NCBI RefSeq assembly: GCF_026262505.1
Contig: NC_067203.1
Location: 15,078,392 to 15,142,391, forward strand
Length of the DNA stretch: 64,000 bases
Direction: 5' to 3'
DNA from: Trichomonas vaginalis G3
Lineage: Eukaryota; Parabasalia; Trichomonadida; Trichomonadidae
In this document: one piece after another, positions 18,773 through 28,005 of the stretch
How the letters are laid out: every line of letters begins with the position of its first letter
How positions within the stretch are numbered: the stretch's first letter is position 1
Position numbers and translations under genes: made by a program
The notes under the pieces: model-generated
Databases searched by the model: none
Seen by the model: only the letters and a program-made list of their open reading frames with translations
What the model was told of the DNA's origin: nothing

Positions 18773-19910
18773 TGGGAGCATGTGTGTCTCACCTTTTCCT
18801 TTTTTCCTTCTCAAAGGATGCAATTGTTCGTCATGTTTCCAGTAGAATCTGGCAAAGCCGTTGTGTCCTTCAACTGAGGTTCACTAACATCGAAAGGCAT
18901 GTCCATAAGACGTTCTTCTTCTAACCTCTCTAGTCTGTTTGGATAATTGGCACGTGCTGTTTCCAAATCCATTTCGTAGCGAAGAACCAGACAATTTGTC
19001 ATAGACTTTTATGGGTCTTCCCTTCCTATATTTAAAATTCTTCGAAACTCTCCAACCATATCTTTTGTAACTCTGCTTTTATTCTAGCAGACTTTCTATC
19101 CATTCTATATGGGGATTTTTATAAAAATAAAAATTTTTTTTCTTTACTTTACATAACCGCCTGCTGCCATAAGTCTTTGACGCCAACCATACCAGCTAAT
19201 GAAGGTTGACTTGGTTTAGTTTGGAAACTAAACTTTGGTTTTGGTTTATCTTCAGTTTTTGGTTTCTCTTCTTCTATCGGTTTTTCGTCACTTTTCGGTT
19301 CCTCTGACTTTATTCACTTGCAGGAACAGTTGTGTCGTCAACATCTTCATAAATATCATATGCCATTTGTTTTTGTTTTCCTTTCAACTTTTTGTGTTTG
19401 TTGTAAAGTTTAGAATATTTCGACTCTAAGTCAATGAGATGTTCTATAATGAACTGTTGGTCAGTGAAGTAAACTTTCCATCTGTTGTCTCGAAAGCTCC
19501 TTCAGACTTCAATATTTTATTTGTGAGAGTCTGTTTCTTTTTTGAGATACTAGCCGTTCCATTTCTATGAAAAGTGACTTTATAGTTACGTTTGTATTTT
19601 CAGACCTGGCACTTTCTATTATTGAATTTTTCTCTCATCTGTAAGTTCTTTGACATGTTTTGACAATGGTTCTGAACTTTTTGTTTGTGGTGTCAAATCT
19701 ACCGTTTAAACTTCTTCGATCATTTCATCTCAGTAAAAATTTTAGTTTGGTTTGTTTTCAACTGGTTGTTTAGGTTTTTTAAGTCGGTCTAAAACTTCCT
19801 GAGGTATAGGAAGAACTTTACAAACACGTGGTGTAAATGCTGGAAGCCGACAAATCCATCTTGAACTCATTTGTCTCAATGCTGTATTGTTCATTTCATC
19901 TCAGTAAAAA
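18773..19910 (-). pseudogene. Copy 2 of polymerase 5' part, 194-aa ORF and 50-aa ORF
   Basis: Same order and strand as 13,982-15,114. All reading frames are broken here several times, unlike copy 1. Confidence 0.8.
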
Positions 19911-19913
19911 ATT

Positions 19914-20315
19914 TTACATTCCCCAAGTTTGAGGTAGTTGCGGTTGGTTATTGTTTACCCACTGTTGTGCATGGTTATATCCTCTGTTAAAGAATCTTTC
20001 ACCTTGGTCCATATAGTGTCCTGCTTGGTTATAGTAGTCATTTGCTTTGTTATAATAGTTTCCTGCTTGTCTTCCTACATTGTCCATCCATCCTTGAACT
20101 TTTCCTCTTGTTTCAGGATTTGGAATAAGATTTGTTGCATCTCGTGCTACATCCCAACCTTTCTGTACAGTTTGTATAATAGGTTGTGCTTTCTCTTTCA
20201 GTATACCTAATGTACTCAAAATCTTCCTTCCAATTCCAAATGCACCTCTGGCTATTGTTCCCACTGCGGGTAAAAATCTAGATGCAACTCCTGCTAATGC
20301 GCCAAATAAACCCAT
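19914..20315 (-). CDS. Gly-rich amphipathic small protein, copy 2
   Basis: A 133-aa ORF starting MGLFGALAGVASRFLPAVG, with a hydrophobic Gly/Ala-rich N-terminal helix, a middle helix and an Asn/Tyr/Gln-rich tail. Looks whole. It corresponds to the ORF at 15116-15565. A capsid-internal, membrane-active role is possible by analogy with small cement proteins of adenovirus-like capsids. Confidence 0.5.
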   Translation of the reverse strand: MGLFGALAGVASRFLPAVGTIARGAFGIGRKILSTLGILKEKAQPIIQTVQKGWDVARDATNLIPNPETRGKVQGWMDNVGRQAGNYYNKANDYYNQAGHYMDQGERFFNRGYNHAQQWVNNNQPQLPQTWGM

Positions 20316-20332
20316 TTCTTATAGGGTAAAAA

Positions 20333-21300
20333 ATGACGAATCCAAACAAGGACCCCTATGTTTCTAAAGCGACAAAGAAAGCACTCATGATAAAAATCTT
20401 TAGTTCAACACCAAATGCTTGGTTTATGGATATCTTGGAAAACATTCCGAGAGTTAGAACAGATGGACCTCCATACTGGTTAATATTTGTTGGTCAAAAC
20501 ACAAGATACTGTGAAGCCATACCATTATGGTCCAAAATATTTTAGATGTGAAAACTGCTTTGACAATATTCGTTGACAAATACCATCCAACAAAACTGAC
20601 ATCTGACTGTGAAAGTTCTTTCAAATCAGATGATGTAAAAAACTATCTGCGTTCAAAAAATGTAAACCAATATTTCATTGTCGACCAAAAACCATTCTGC
20701 TCTTGTGTCATTGACGGATGTATAAAAATGTTAAGAGACTTAAACCAACCACAAGGTGGTGAAGCAAATGAAATGTCATATGACGACAAGTATAGACACT
20801 TCTCCATGGCAAAGATGAGACAAGTTTTAAATATTTACAATAACCGTAAACAAAAGGTTTGGGAAACCACTCCCCCGAAGAAATGAAAAACAAACCCTGA
20901 CTTAGAGAAAGACTATATATTTAATAATTTAGTCAAAAGAGACAAACAAGAAAGAATGCCGGGCTTCAAACTTCAGAAAGGTGACAAAGTAAAAATAGAA
21001 ATACCTAAACGCGACCCATATGAAAATACTATTGACTTGACAACAATGGGAACCCGACAGGTACTCACATTCGTGTTCGTAAAAATAGAAGAAAGTATAC
21101 AAGAGAATATTATGAAGTTTTAGGCAACATGGCAAAATGTACACACTGCAAGCAGAAGATAAAACTACTATTGCCAGACCTCGTTTCAAACTTTCAAAGT
21201 TCAAGGTGGTATACTTTCAAAGACAGTTCCTAACAAATATAAGACAACTCCTGACGAATATGCTAAAGAAGTTGAAAATGACGACTAAGCAATTCTATAC
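20333..21300 (+). pseudogene. RVE integrase, copy 2, broken
   Basis: Nearly identical to the integrase of copy 1 but broken several times. Confidence 0.85.
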
Positions 21301-23010
21301 CATGCGTAAACTGTCATGTAAGGTGGCATGTATTCTTTACTTTGTCCGTTGTTTGCGTATATCCTGAAACGAAATGTGTATGGTTTCCTTCTCCTGAGTG
21401 TCACTCCAGTAACAATTTATAGCAAACTTAACCTCGTCTTTAACATCATATCCTTTACCTTTTGTCATTCCTGACCAATCCCAATATCTATGCTTATGCA
21501 ACCTGCTTGAGATGTACTTAAATCTATGTAGTGACTGTGTGCAGGTAAATTTTCACCTGAAATCGTTTTACTTCCACTGTTTCTTTGAAGAGTTTGCACA
21601 ATACAAAAACCTGTCGACTATTTGTTCCCATGCACACAACACCAACATTACTTGAGGACCTCTTGCTTCCATAGATGTATAAATAGAACCTACTGGGTTC
21701 ATTAAATCAAACATATGAGATATTATAGGATTGTCTCTTTTGAACTTAAAATATAGTGCAACTATTTCAGGTTTCTTCTGGTTTGTGTCAGAATATTTTT
21801 ATAATATAATCTTATGTTTTCAGGGTAGGTAAAATCTTGACTATAATATTTATTTCTGTCATCTGTATAATAATATACTATTCTCGTTTTTTTCTATTGC
21901 ATTATATCTTTTATATCTATAATAATCTAAATATAATGTTAGCTTTTGTTCATCTACATGTGGTGTTCTGTCGTCATCTCCATAGTCATAATAATGTGGT
22001 GCTGGAGCTGGGTCAGGCAATGTCATATCCACCATTTCATAAACTCTTAAATATTTCTTTTGTTCGTCTCCATATAAGTTTAAGTAGCAGTTGTTGTCTA
22101 ATGGAACTTTAACTTGTGTACCATCATTCTTTTTTATAGCTTACATACATTTCATTGTTATTTTTCGGAATGAGTTTATACCGTGTACCATTTTCTAAGG
22201 ACTGTACAACTGCCATCTAAAATATTTATTTTCTTCATTGACAGAAAAGTCACCAACAATAGTTTCAATATTTTTTGTTCTATCAAACTTTGGTATATTT
22301 CATTGACATATGTTTTATCTGCTTTCTTTTCAAGGCTAACGTTTAAGTCTGTTATTTCAGAAGATGTATGTGTATGTCCAACGGCACTTTTCCTGTTTAA
22401 GGTTTCTTGTAAGTTTGTAATATCAGATATAGAATGTGTATGTCAACGGCACTTTTCCTGTTTAAGGTTTCTTGTAAGTTTGTAATATCAGATATAGAAT
22501 GTGTATGAGTCTTATCTGCTTTTGTCTCTAATGTTTCCTTAAGACTTGTATTTGGTTAATATAATGTATATGAGTCTTTTTAGAATATTCGTTTTCAGCT
22601 CTTGTCACTTCACTTGACATTTTATTGTCAACATATGTTTTGTCTGCTAGTTCAGGATGAGTATGTTCTTTTGTTGCATAAGCATTGTTAGCTCTTTCTT
22701 CTTCTTTTGCTATTGCATCGTCTACATATTCTTTGTCAGCTTTGTTGTCAACACTGCTTTCAAAAGAAGTTCATTTATAGGTTTCTCGTTTTAAAGTTCC
22801 TTTTGTTGGATTTATACAGACAGTATTGTTCTTATTGTCTTGAAATAGAAACTCATCTGTCATTGGGTTTATTGTCAGTTTTAAGTCACCCCCTTTCAAT
22901 GACTCAGATATCTAATAGTTTGAAAATTGTTGTGTTCTTATTTAGAGCTTGCATAATGAGTTTGTCGGTTGTGTTGTATTTCTCTCATAGACGCTGTTTT
23001 CATTTGACAT
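21295..23010 (-). pseudogene. Fibre gene, copy 2, broken
   Basis: Nearly identical to 16504-18235, with the same knob and shaft segments, broken many times. The shaft segment around 22,350-22,500 contains a short internal direct repeat, also present in copy 1 around 17,590-17,715. Confidence 0.8.
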
Positions 23011-23028
23011 TTTTATTATAGATAAAAT

Positions 23029-23877
23029 ATGCTTCCAATAGAAAAAGAAAATTCTAGAGTTGCTACAACTAAACCATTAGATGAACTTTTTACTAATGTC
23101 GGTCAAAAGTTTGAGACAGATACCGTAAAGCATGAAGGCTATCGTTTTGACTACCCATTAAGATGGTTAAGAGACCCATCCGTCACAAAAGCTATTGGCT
23201 TTCGTAGAATGAAGTTCATTTCAGAAGCCATACATGGTTTCCCATTTACGGTCGGTTTTGAAGTTCGATACTATAACAAAGAAAAACGTATGTATGAGAA
23301 ATTTGAACAAGGAAAACTTTTACAAGTTAATTTGCTTATAAACTTAGAAACAACTCTTCAAGCTTTTCAAGAAAAAATAAACGATATCTATATTGAATAT
23401 GCAAACCAGTTTAACATTGACGAAGGAGAATACCATCTCGATATTATTTATGACAGGAAAAATGCAACTGTTAAAATCAATAAAATAGAAGACCTTGGAG
23501 AAAACGTTTATATTTCTACAAAATATAACAACTTGGCATGGTATAGATTTCTGAGGATGTTAAATCAGCCTGCAGCATATCCAGTACACCCGGACTATTA
23601 TGAAGTCGAAAACCCTAATGGGACATATGAAAATATTTTCGACCCAGATGCTATTATTGTTCATGCTTCATTTTCTGGTGCGCAAAACTCTTTCTTATGT
23701 CTGATGAATGACTTTTACGAAAAACCTACAAAGTTATATGAACCGCCGAGTGGAAGTATTTCAGACTTTCAAGTATGGTTTACTACAGATGGAAGAAAAA
23801 GAATAATTCCATTATACCATGCGTTTTACTTAGAACTTAGTTTCATATACAACTACTATCGAACGATAAAAATATAA
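23029..23877 (+). CDS. Maverick protein of unknown function, 282 aa
   Basis: An ORF that looks whole, from the ATG at 23029. The product is rich in aromatic residues and charged strands, with no membrane segment, compatible with a beta-rich structural protein. It lies between the fibre gene and small virion-like ORFs, divergent from the fibre gene by about 20 bp, so a virion role (for example fibre base or minor capsid) is plausible. No family recognised. Confidence 0.6.
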   Translation: MLPIEKENSRVATTKPLDELFTNVGQKFETDTVKHEGYRFDYPLRWLRDPSVTKAIGFRRMKFISEAIHGFPFTVGFEVRYYNKEKRMYEKFEQGKLLQVNLLINLETTLQAFQEKINDIYIEYANQFNIDEGEYHLDIIYDRKNATVKINKIEDLGENVYISTKYNNLAWYRFLRMLNQPAAYPVHPDYYEVENPNGTYENIFDPDAIIVHASFSGAQNSFLCLMNDFYEKPTKLYEPPSGSISDFQVWFTTDGRKRIIPLYHAFYLELSFIYNYYRTIKI

Positions 23878-23881
23878 TTTT

Positions 23882-24124
23882 TTAATACGGTTGAGGTGTT
23901 GGATTTGGTTGCCAACTAGACTGTGGTGCAGGTTCAGGCTGTTGTATAACAGGAGCTTGCTCTTCTGGTTCAGGGTCTTTAGGTATAATACCAACGAACT
24001 GACCTACTCTTTTACCAATATTTTTGACACCGTTCCATACTCCTCTTCCGACAGATTTTATTCCATTCCATATACCTCTTCCAACATTTCGAAAGAAGTT
24101 TCCTATCTTACTGAAGAAACCCAT
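23882..24124 (-). CDS. Small amphipathic protein with Gly/Trp repeats, 80 aa
   Basis: The first 46 residues form a repeated amphipathic pattern (GRGIWNGIKSVGRGVWNGVKN) with Trp every 11 residues, followed by a Pro/Gln/Glu-rich tail. This resembles membrane-lytic or capsid-internal peptides such as those in adenovirus protein VI. It is convergent with the 282-aa gene, 4 bp away. Looks whole. Function inferred only. Confidence 0.55.
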   Translation of the reverse strand: MGFFSKIGNFFRNVGRGIWNGIKSVGRGVWNGVKNIGKRVGQFVGIIPKDPEPEEQAPVIQQPEPAPQSSWQPNPTPQPY

Positions 24125-24142
24125 TTTACTATATGTAAAAAT

Positions 24143-24505
24143 CTAATGTCCGCCAAGTCTTTTACGTTTCCTGTTGAGTTCCATAGCATTCTTTAACTGG
24201 AGCTCATACATTCTGTTTCTCCTCTGGTAGAAAACATATTCTGGGTCAACTCCTGTGTTCGCGTCATCTGCATAAAGTTGTTTATATCCGACTTCAGGGT
24301 TTGTATAAAACTCTTTCCATCTCATATTTGCATACCATGGTGGCAAACCTAACGCAGCGTCATTTGACATGGCAGTTTGCATTTGTACATCTGTTGGCAC
24401 TTGACCATAGTTTGCCATTGCAGTTTGTATTCTAACTTCATTTGGAATATTCTCTGGGTTTGGTTGTCCAGGTTGCTGTGCATTCGCTAAGTTCTGTGCG
24501 TCCAT
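24143..24505 (-). CDS. Maverick protein of unknown function, 120 aa
   Basis: Two imperfect N-terminal repeats (VRIQTAMANYGQVP and VQMQTAMSNDAALG) precede an aromatic middle and a basic C-terminus (NRKRKRLGGH). It is part of a minus-strand run with its neighbours, 18 bp from the next. Looks whole; family unknown. Confidence 0.5.
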   Translation of the reverse strand: MDAQNLANAQQPGQPNPENIPNEVRIQTAMANYGQVPTDVQMQTAMSNDAALGLPPWYANMRWKEFYTNPEVGYKQLYADDANTGVDPEYVFYQRRNRMYELQLKNAMELNRKRKRLGGH

Positions 24506-24528
24506 TTAATACTAGATAAAAATATCTC

Positions 24529-24660
24529 TTACGAGTACATATACTGAACATTTGCAGGCATTGGTTCATCTTCATATTCTCTGTACTTTTCTGCCACGTC
24601 AAATAAATAAATGACACAATGGAAAAAACCTAAAACTAACAATCCGATTTCAAACCACAT
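24529..24660 (-). CDS. 43-aa single-span membrane peptide
   Basis: Starts with ATG at 24660 and ends at TAA 24529. Residues 4-20 (EIGLLVLGFFHCVIYLF) form a clear membrane segment; the rest is acidic with Tyr and Met. The start overlaps the last 25 bases of the methyltransferase gene in another frame, a compact arrangement that supports a real gene. Possibly a small virion membrane or holin-like peptide, but that is a guess. Confidence 0.45.
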   Translation of the reverse strand: MWFEIGLLVLGFFHCVIYLFDVAEKYREYEDEPMPANVQYMYS

Positions 24661-25463
24661 TTACTTACTAATAAAATTTCTTTGTTATGACACTTTCTCC
24701 AGTTTATAGGACCTCTCTCATATTCTATCTTGTCATATATAAACTCATAGTCATGTATGTCCTCTAACCATCTCATAACGGTTTCCAAACCACTTTTATC
24801 GGATGTAAAGTAAAAGCATGGATGGTTATGTATAACGTCTAAAGTTTCTAAAGAGTCTCTCAAAGTCCAGTCTACTTGGTATTGAAAATCCCATGTGTTA
24901 TAGAACGGCGGGTCCACTATAAAGAAAACATTTTCCTTGTCTTTATATTTTTCATACAACTCTGTCCAATGACATCTCACAAACTCTATACCCTCAATAT
25001 ATTTTTCTATGTTCTCTTTGAAAACATTTGTATAGTTAAGATATAAAACTTTTGACATAAGTGTTTCAATGTCATGAACTCTTATAGCACCACTATATAA
25101 TAGTCTAGCAGATATACTATCCCAGTCTATATATTCTGCTTTTTTCAAAACCTCTCTCACAATATTTTTGTTATCTAATGGTATACGTTCCATCTTACCT
25201 ATAGGTATCTTTTCTTTTAACTCTTTCAATATATTGTTTGTGTCTGGTATATGTTTGAGACGGTCCATATAGTTGTCGAAGTCATTGCATATAATCTTTG
25301 AGTCTGGGAATATTGTATGACATAAATGGGATATATAGAAACTTCCACCGAACAAATCTACAAATGTTAGACCATTCGGTAGTTTCTTAAGTTCTCTCAA
25401 TATAATATCTTTACATCTACTCTTATTTCCAAAGAACGGTAACGGTGGTTTTGTAAAATTCAT
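24636..25463 (-). CDS. D12-class (Dam-like) N6-adenine DNA methyltransferase
   Basis: A 275-aa ORF with the order typical of the D12/MethyltransfD12 family: N-terminal PFFGNKSRC (residues 8-16), S-adenosylmethionine motif FVDLFGGSFYIS (about 34-45), an ICNDFDNY block (about 58), and the catalytic motif IV as DPPFYN (about residue 188). It would methylate adenine at N6 in DNA. T. vaginalis is known to have abundant N6-methyladenine and several D12-type enzymes, so this gene may contribute to that or protect the element's own DNA. It lies at the element's right end. Looks whole. Confidence 0.88.
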   Translation of the reverse strand: MNFTKPPLPFFGNKSRCKDIILRELKKLPNGLTFVDLFGGSFYISHLCHTIFPDSKIICNDFDNYMDRLKHIPDTNNILKELKEKIPIGKMERIPLDNKNIVREVLKKAEYIDWDSISARLLYSGAIRVHDIETLMSKVLYLNYTNVFKENIEKYIEGIEFVRCHWTELYEKYKDKENVFFIVDPPFYNTWDFQYQVDWTLRDSLETLDVIHNHPCFYFTSDKSGLETVMRWLEDIHDYEFIYDKIEYERGPINWRKCHNKEILLVSKCGLKSDC

Positions 25464-25539
25464 TTATATATAATAATAAAAATGTTTTTACCCGAAAAGT
25501 GACAGAAAAGTGACAAAACATGAAAACATATATAATTTG

Positions 25540-25640
25540 TGAAAAGCGACACATTATATAATGTTTTCGACCCAGAAGAAGGCTTCTTCCCAGAAGCAAT
25601 GGAGGAAGAAGAAGAGTCCTCCGAATTCACACCAGAAGAC
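25540..25640 (+). other. Short acidic ORF tail near the Maverick end
   Basis: The frame gives DPEEGFFPEAMEEEEESSEF and then a stop at 25638-25640, with no convincing start upstream. It looks like the acidic C-terminus of a gene, perhaps a leftover. Little else can be said. Confidence 0.25.
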
Positions 25641-25684
25641 TAACAATTTTCCGAATAAAAACTTCATTTATACTAAACATCTTC

Positions 25685-25717
25685 GGGGCTAGAGGGCGCA
25701 ACGCGCCTGGAAGCCCC
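25685..25717. repeat. GC-rich hairpin at the putative right end of the Maverick
   Basis: GGGGCT and AGCCCC arms enclose a second stem, GGGCGC/GCGCC. It lies where coding-dense element DNA gives way to AT-rich host DNA, so it may be part of the terminal repeat. The other end is not in the window and the exact boundary (about 25,680-25,730) is an estimate. Confidence 0.5.
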
Positions 25718-25730
25718 ACTTACCTGACCT

Positions 25731-26151
25731 AATTAATGACCAAGCCTGATATGATCTTTATTTATGTTAAAATTACTCAATCTATACCAAATAAAATTGT
25801 CCTCATTAGTTTAATGTTTGCTCACCATAGACATACTGGTTTTGCTTAATATTATTTTGAAAGGTATTTAAATATGAACTTCAATTGAAAAATATAGCGT
25901 TAATTAATAAAAATATATAAACGCATATGTCTAATGTCATGTTTGATATTTTATTTTGAGTAAATTCAATTTTAATTTTATGTGGAAACATAAATTATTA
26001 TTTACATATTGTAATTGGAATAATTTTAAAAATCTCTGATTGATTGAAATATCGATTTTGTGATTCAAAAAGTTAATTTTGTTTTAAATGGACTCAATTT
26101 TTGAATTTTGAATTCAATTCCGCCGTTGGTATTTAATTATTTTCTTTCATT
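25731..26151. other. AT-rich host intergenic region
   Basis: No ORF, RNA gene or repeat recognised. It joins the Maverick end to the small membrane-protein gene and would hold that gene's promoter. Confidence 0.6.
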
Positions 26152-26423
26152 ATGTTCTTTCTTCTTCTTTTGCAGTTCTCCCTGCTCAATGTAAACAGAG
26201 AAGCGTTACGAACAAGATCTAGTAGTAGAAGCAGTGGTCATAGTGGTAGTGGCTTCTTTGCTTTTTTGATTGTATTATTAATCCTTCCATTTTATGCATG
26301 CTATTATTGCTATAAGAAGAAAATATGCTGCTGCGCTTGCTGCAGAAAGGAGAAATCTTCATCAAGTAGTTCAAAGAAGAAACATGACATTGAAAATCCA
26401 AATGCAATTCCTCAAGCACAATA

Positions 26424-27726
26424 TAGGGTGTCCAAAGGTGCGTTTAGCACAGCGCTCTATATGAGACTATTAAAGGAGATATATGCTGATTATAAATATA
26501 TAATAAAAAATATGAATATATGTATATGATGAGTAAGTTGTATTTTGGCGCCATGCCGTGATATAAAATGAATTTTGAGACAAGAGGCGGTTTCGCGGGA
26601 AATTTTGGCGGGATTTTTTTCATTTTTTTAATGAATCATAAAGAAAACATCCTCGCTCTTGCAAAAAAATGCAAAGACTGTAAAAAATCTACGAGACATT
26701 GGTAAAATGCTTCGGTATGGATGCTCCTAGCTATTCCACTGTAACGTATCATGTTAGGATGTATCACTTCATGAACAAAAAGGCGCCCATCATAAAAATT
26801 GACAAAAAATCGCCGGATCAAAGAAAAATCAAAGCAATTCTTCAAGCGCTAGATGAAGACCCAAGAGCATCACTCAGAAGGATAGCGGAGATGACAAAGA
26901 TACCACGTACAACAGTCAGTTATTATCTGCACAATTATTTGAACTACAAACTAGCGTATACACGTTGGGTTCCGCACAACCTTAATTCAGTTCAAAAAAA
27001 ATCTAGAGTCCAATCTTCGAAAGAGCTCCTCTCTATATTGGGTGCGTATCAATCCAAGAAGTTTCACTTTTTAGTAACAGGGGCCGAGTCTTGGTTTCAA
27101 TATGCAACAGAAGCCAAAATCATGTGGATCCCGAAGGATGAAAATCCGCAAACATTCCCGAAGAAAAAAATTGACACACCAATGATGATGTTGTCGGTTT
27201 TTTGGGGCGTGAATGGCATCATCGCAATTGATATTCTTCAAAAACCTAATACGATGAATGCTCAGTATCTAATTGACAATGTTCTTACTCAAATTATCAA
27301 TTCTGATGAGTTTGAGAAATCCAAACAACAAAAACAAAAGTTTGCAATTCATTTTGATAATTCAAGAGTTCACAAAAGTCATAAGGTAATGAATTACTTG
27401 TTGGAAAACAATGTCAAAGTTGTTCCAAACCCAATTTATTCACCTGATATTGCACCCTCTGACTTTTATTTATTCGGCACGCTAAAAAAGAGAGCTGAAG
27501 GACGCGAATTCGCGAGTCCAGATGATCTTGAAAATTTTGTAAGAGAGCAATTTGAGCAATTTTCTCATGATGATTTAAAGCGTGTCTTTCAAGCCTGGAT
27601 CGATCGCTGCGAACGCGTGATTGAATCCAATGGTGATTATATTTAAATAAACTTTATATATATGTAACTTGTTTATTTCTATTCGCAGTATTCAGGTTTG
27701 TGCTAAACACACCTTTGGACACCCTA
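26424..27726 (+). mobile_element. Tvmar1-like mariner transposon, copy 1 (1303 bp)
   Basis: Terminal inverted repeats of 28 bp begin TAGGGTGTCCAAAGGTG and match at 27 of 28 positions. TA target duplications lie at 26422-26423 and 27727-27728. One transposase ORF lies inside. The size equals that of copy 2 at 61762. It interrupts the membrane-protein gene at 26152-28005. Family Tc1/mariner, the known T. vaginalis mariner Tvmar1 by size, ends and context. Confidence 0.97.
26717..27646 (+). CDS. Mariner transposase, copy 1 (first catalytic Asp changed)
   Basis: The ORF is open from 26699 (TTG) with the first ATG at 26717. N-terminal helix-turn-helix regions (STVTYHVRM and RRIAEMTKIPRTTVSYYL) would bind the inverted repeats. 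The catalytic domain shows D34D spacing between HFDNSR and IAPSDFYLF, as in mariners. The first catalytic position reads TGAESWF (GCC at 27083-27085) where copy 2 has TGDESWF, so this protein should be inactive. Both copies also have a short ATG ORF (26631 here) in another frame that overlaps the start; its end resembles the missing start of the first helix-turn-helix. Six amino-acid differences separate the two copies. Confidence 0.95.
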   Translation: MDAPSYSTVTYHVRMYHFMNKKAPIIKIDKKSPDQRKIKAILQALDEDPRASLRRIAEMTKIPRTTVSYYLHNYLNYKLAYTRWVPHNLNSVQKKSRVQSSKELLSILGAYQSKKFHFLVTGAESWFQYATEAKIMWIPKDENPQTFPKKKIDTPMMMLSVFWGVNGIIAIDILQKPNTMNAQYLIDNVLTQIINSDEFEKSKQQKQKFAIHFDNSRVHKSHKVMNYLLENNVKVVPNPIYSPDIAPSDFYLFGTLKKRAEGREFASPDDLENFVREQFEQFSHDDLKRVFQAWIDRCERVIESNGDYI

Positions 27727-28005
27727 TACTATGATCCACAAAATCCTAATGCTAATTATTATAATCAACAACAATATCCTTACCCACAGCAGCCATACCC
27801 ACAACAACAATATCCACCTCAGGGCCAATATCCACCACAAGAACAATATCCTCAGCCATATATGGCCCAACCACCAGCAGTTGATGGTCAAGCTCCATCA
27901 CCACCAGCTCCAGCACCATCTCCTTATTACGCACAGCCAGTAGATCCTCAACAACCGCCGGCAAATAATTATAATCAGCCTCCACCGCCACCGCCACCTG
28001 CATAA

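Larger units (their letters stand above)
13982..23550 (+). repeat. Direct tandem duplication of about 4.8 kb
   Basis: Copy 1 spans 13,982-18,772 and copy 2 spans 18,773-23,550, in the same orientation and directly abutting. Gene order is identical: polymerase 5' part, 194-aa ORF, 50-aa ORF, Gly-rich ORF, integrase, fibre gene, and the start of the 282-aa gene. At the junction the sequence passes from the middle of the 282-aa gene ('tatagattt') straight into the polymerase region ('gggagcatg'). The copies are nearly identical and differ mostly by very small insertions or deletions, concentrated in copy 2. Confidence 0.95.
1..25730. mobile_element. Maverick/Polinton element, right-hand part (left end outside window)
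   Basis: The family is set by a major capsid protein, a packaging ATPase, a family B DNA polymerase and a retroviral-type integrase in one gene block on both strands. Further parts are an SF3 helicase, a KilA-N protein, a tail-fibre-like gene and a D12 methyltransferase. The right border is placed just after a GC-rich hairpin at 25685-25717, beyond which the DNA becomes typical AT-rich host sequence. The left terminal repeat and target duplication cannot be seen. Some parts look whole (capsid, helicase, KilA-N, methyltransferase); others, chiefly the polymerase and the second copy of the duplicated block, are broken many times. It looks like a young but decaying copy. No cysteine protease was recognised; it may lie to the left. 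Confidence 0.93.
26152..28005 (+). pseudogene. Ser/Pro/Gln-rich single-span membrane protein, split by a mariner
   Basis: The 5' part (26152-26423) starts MFFLLLLQFSLL, a likely signal peptide, then Ser/Arg-rich residues, a membrane segment (FFAFLIVLLILPFYACYYCY), a Cys/Lys-rich stretch and poly-Ser. The 3' part (27729-28005) encodes a cytosolic-type tail of QQYPY/PPQ repeats ending in a polyproline run. A 1303-bp mariner lies between. Removing it with one copy of the TA target duplication gives a continuous 182-aa frame across ...PQAQ-YYDPQN.... A paralog follows at 28604. In the present state the ORF runs into the element and stops. No family function known to me. Confidence 0.85.

Noticed and set aside
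25685-25717. Rho-independent bacterial terminator
   Set aside because: There is no T-run after the stem and the context is a eukaryotic element end; a terminal-repeat structure is more likely.
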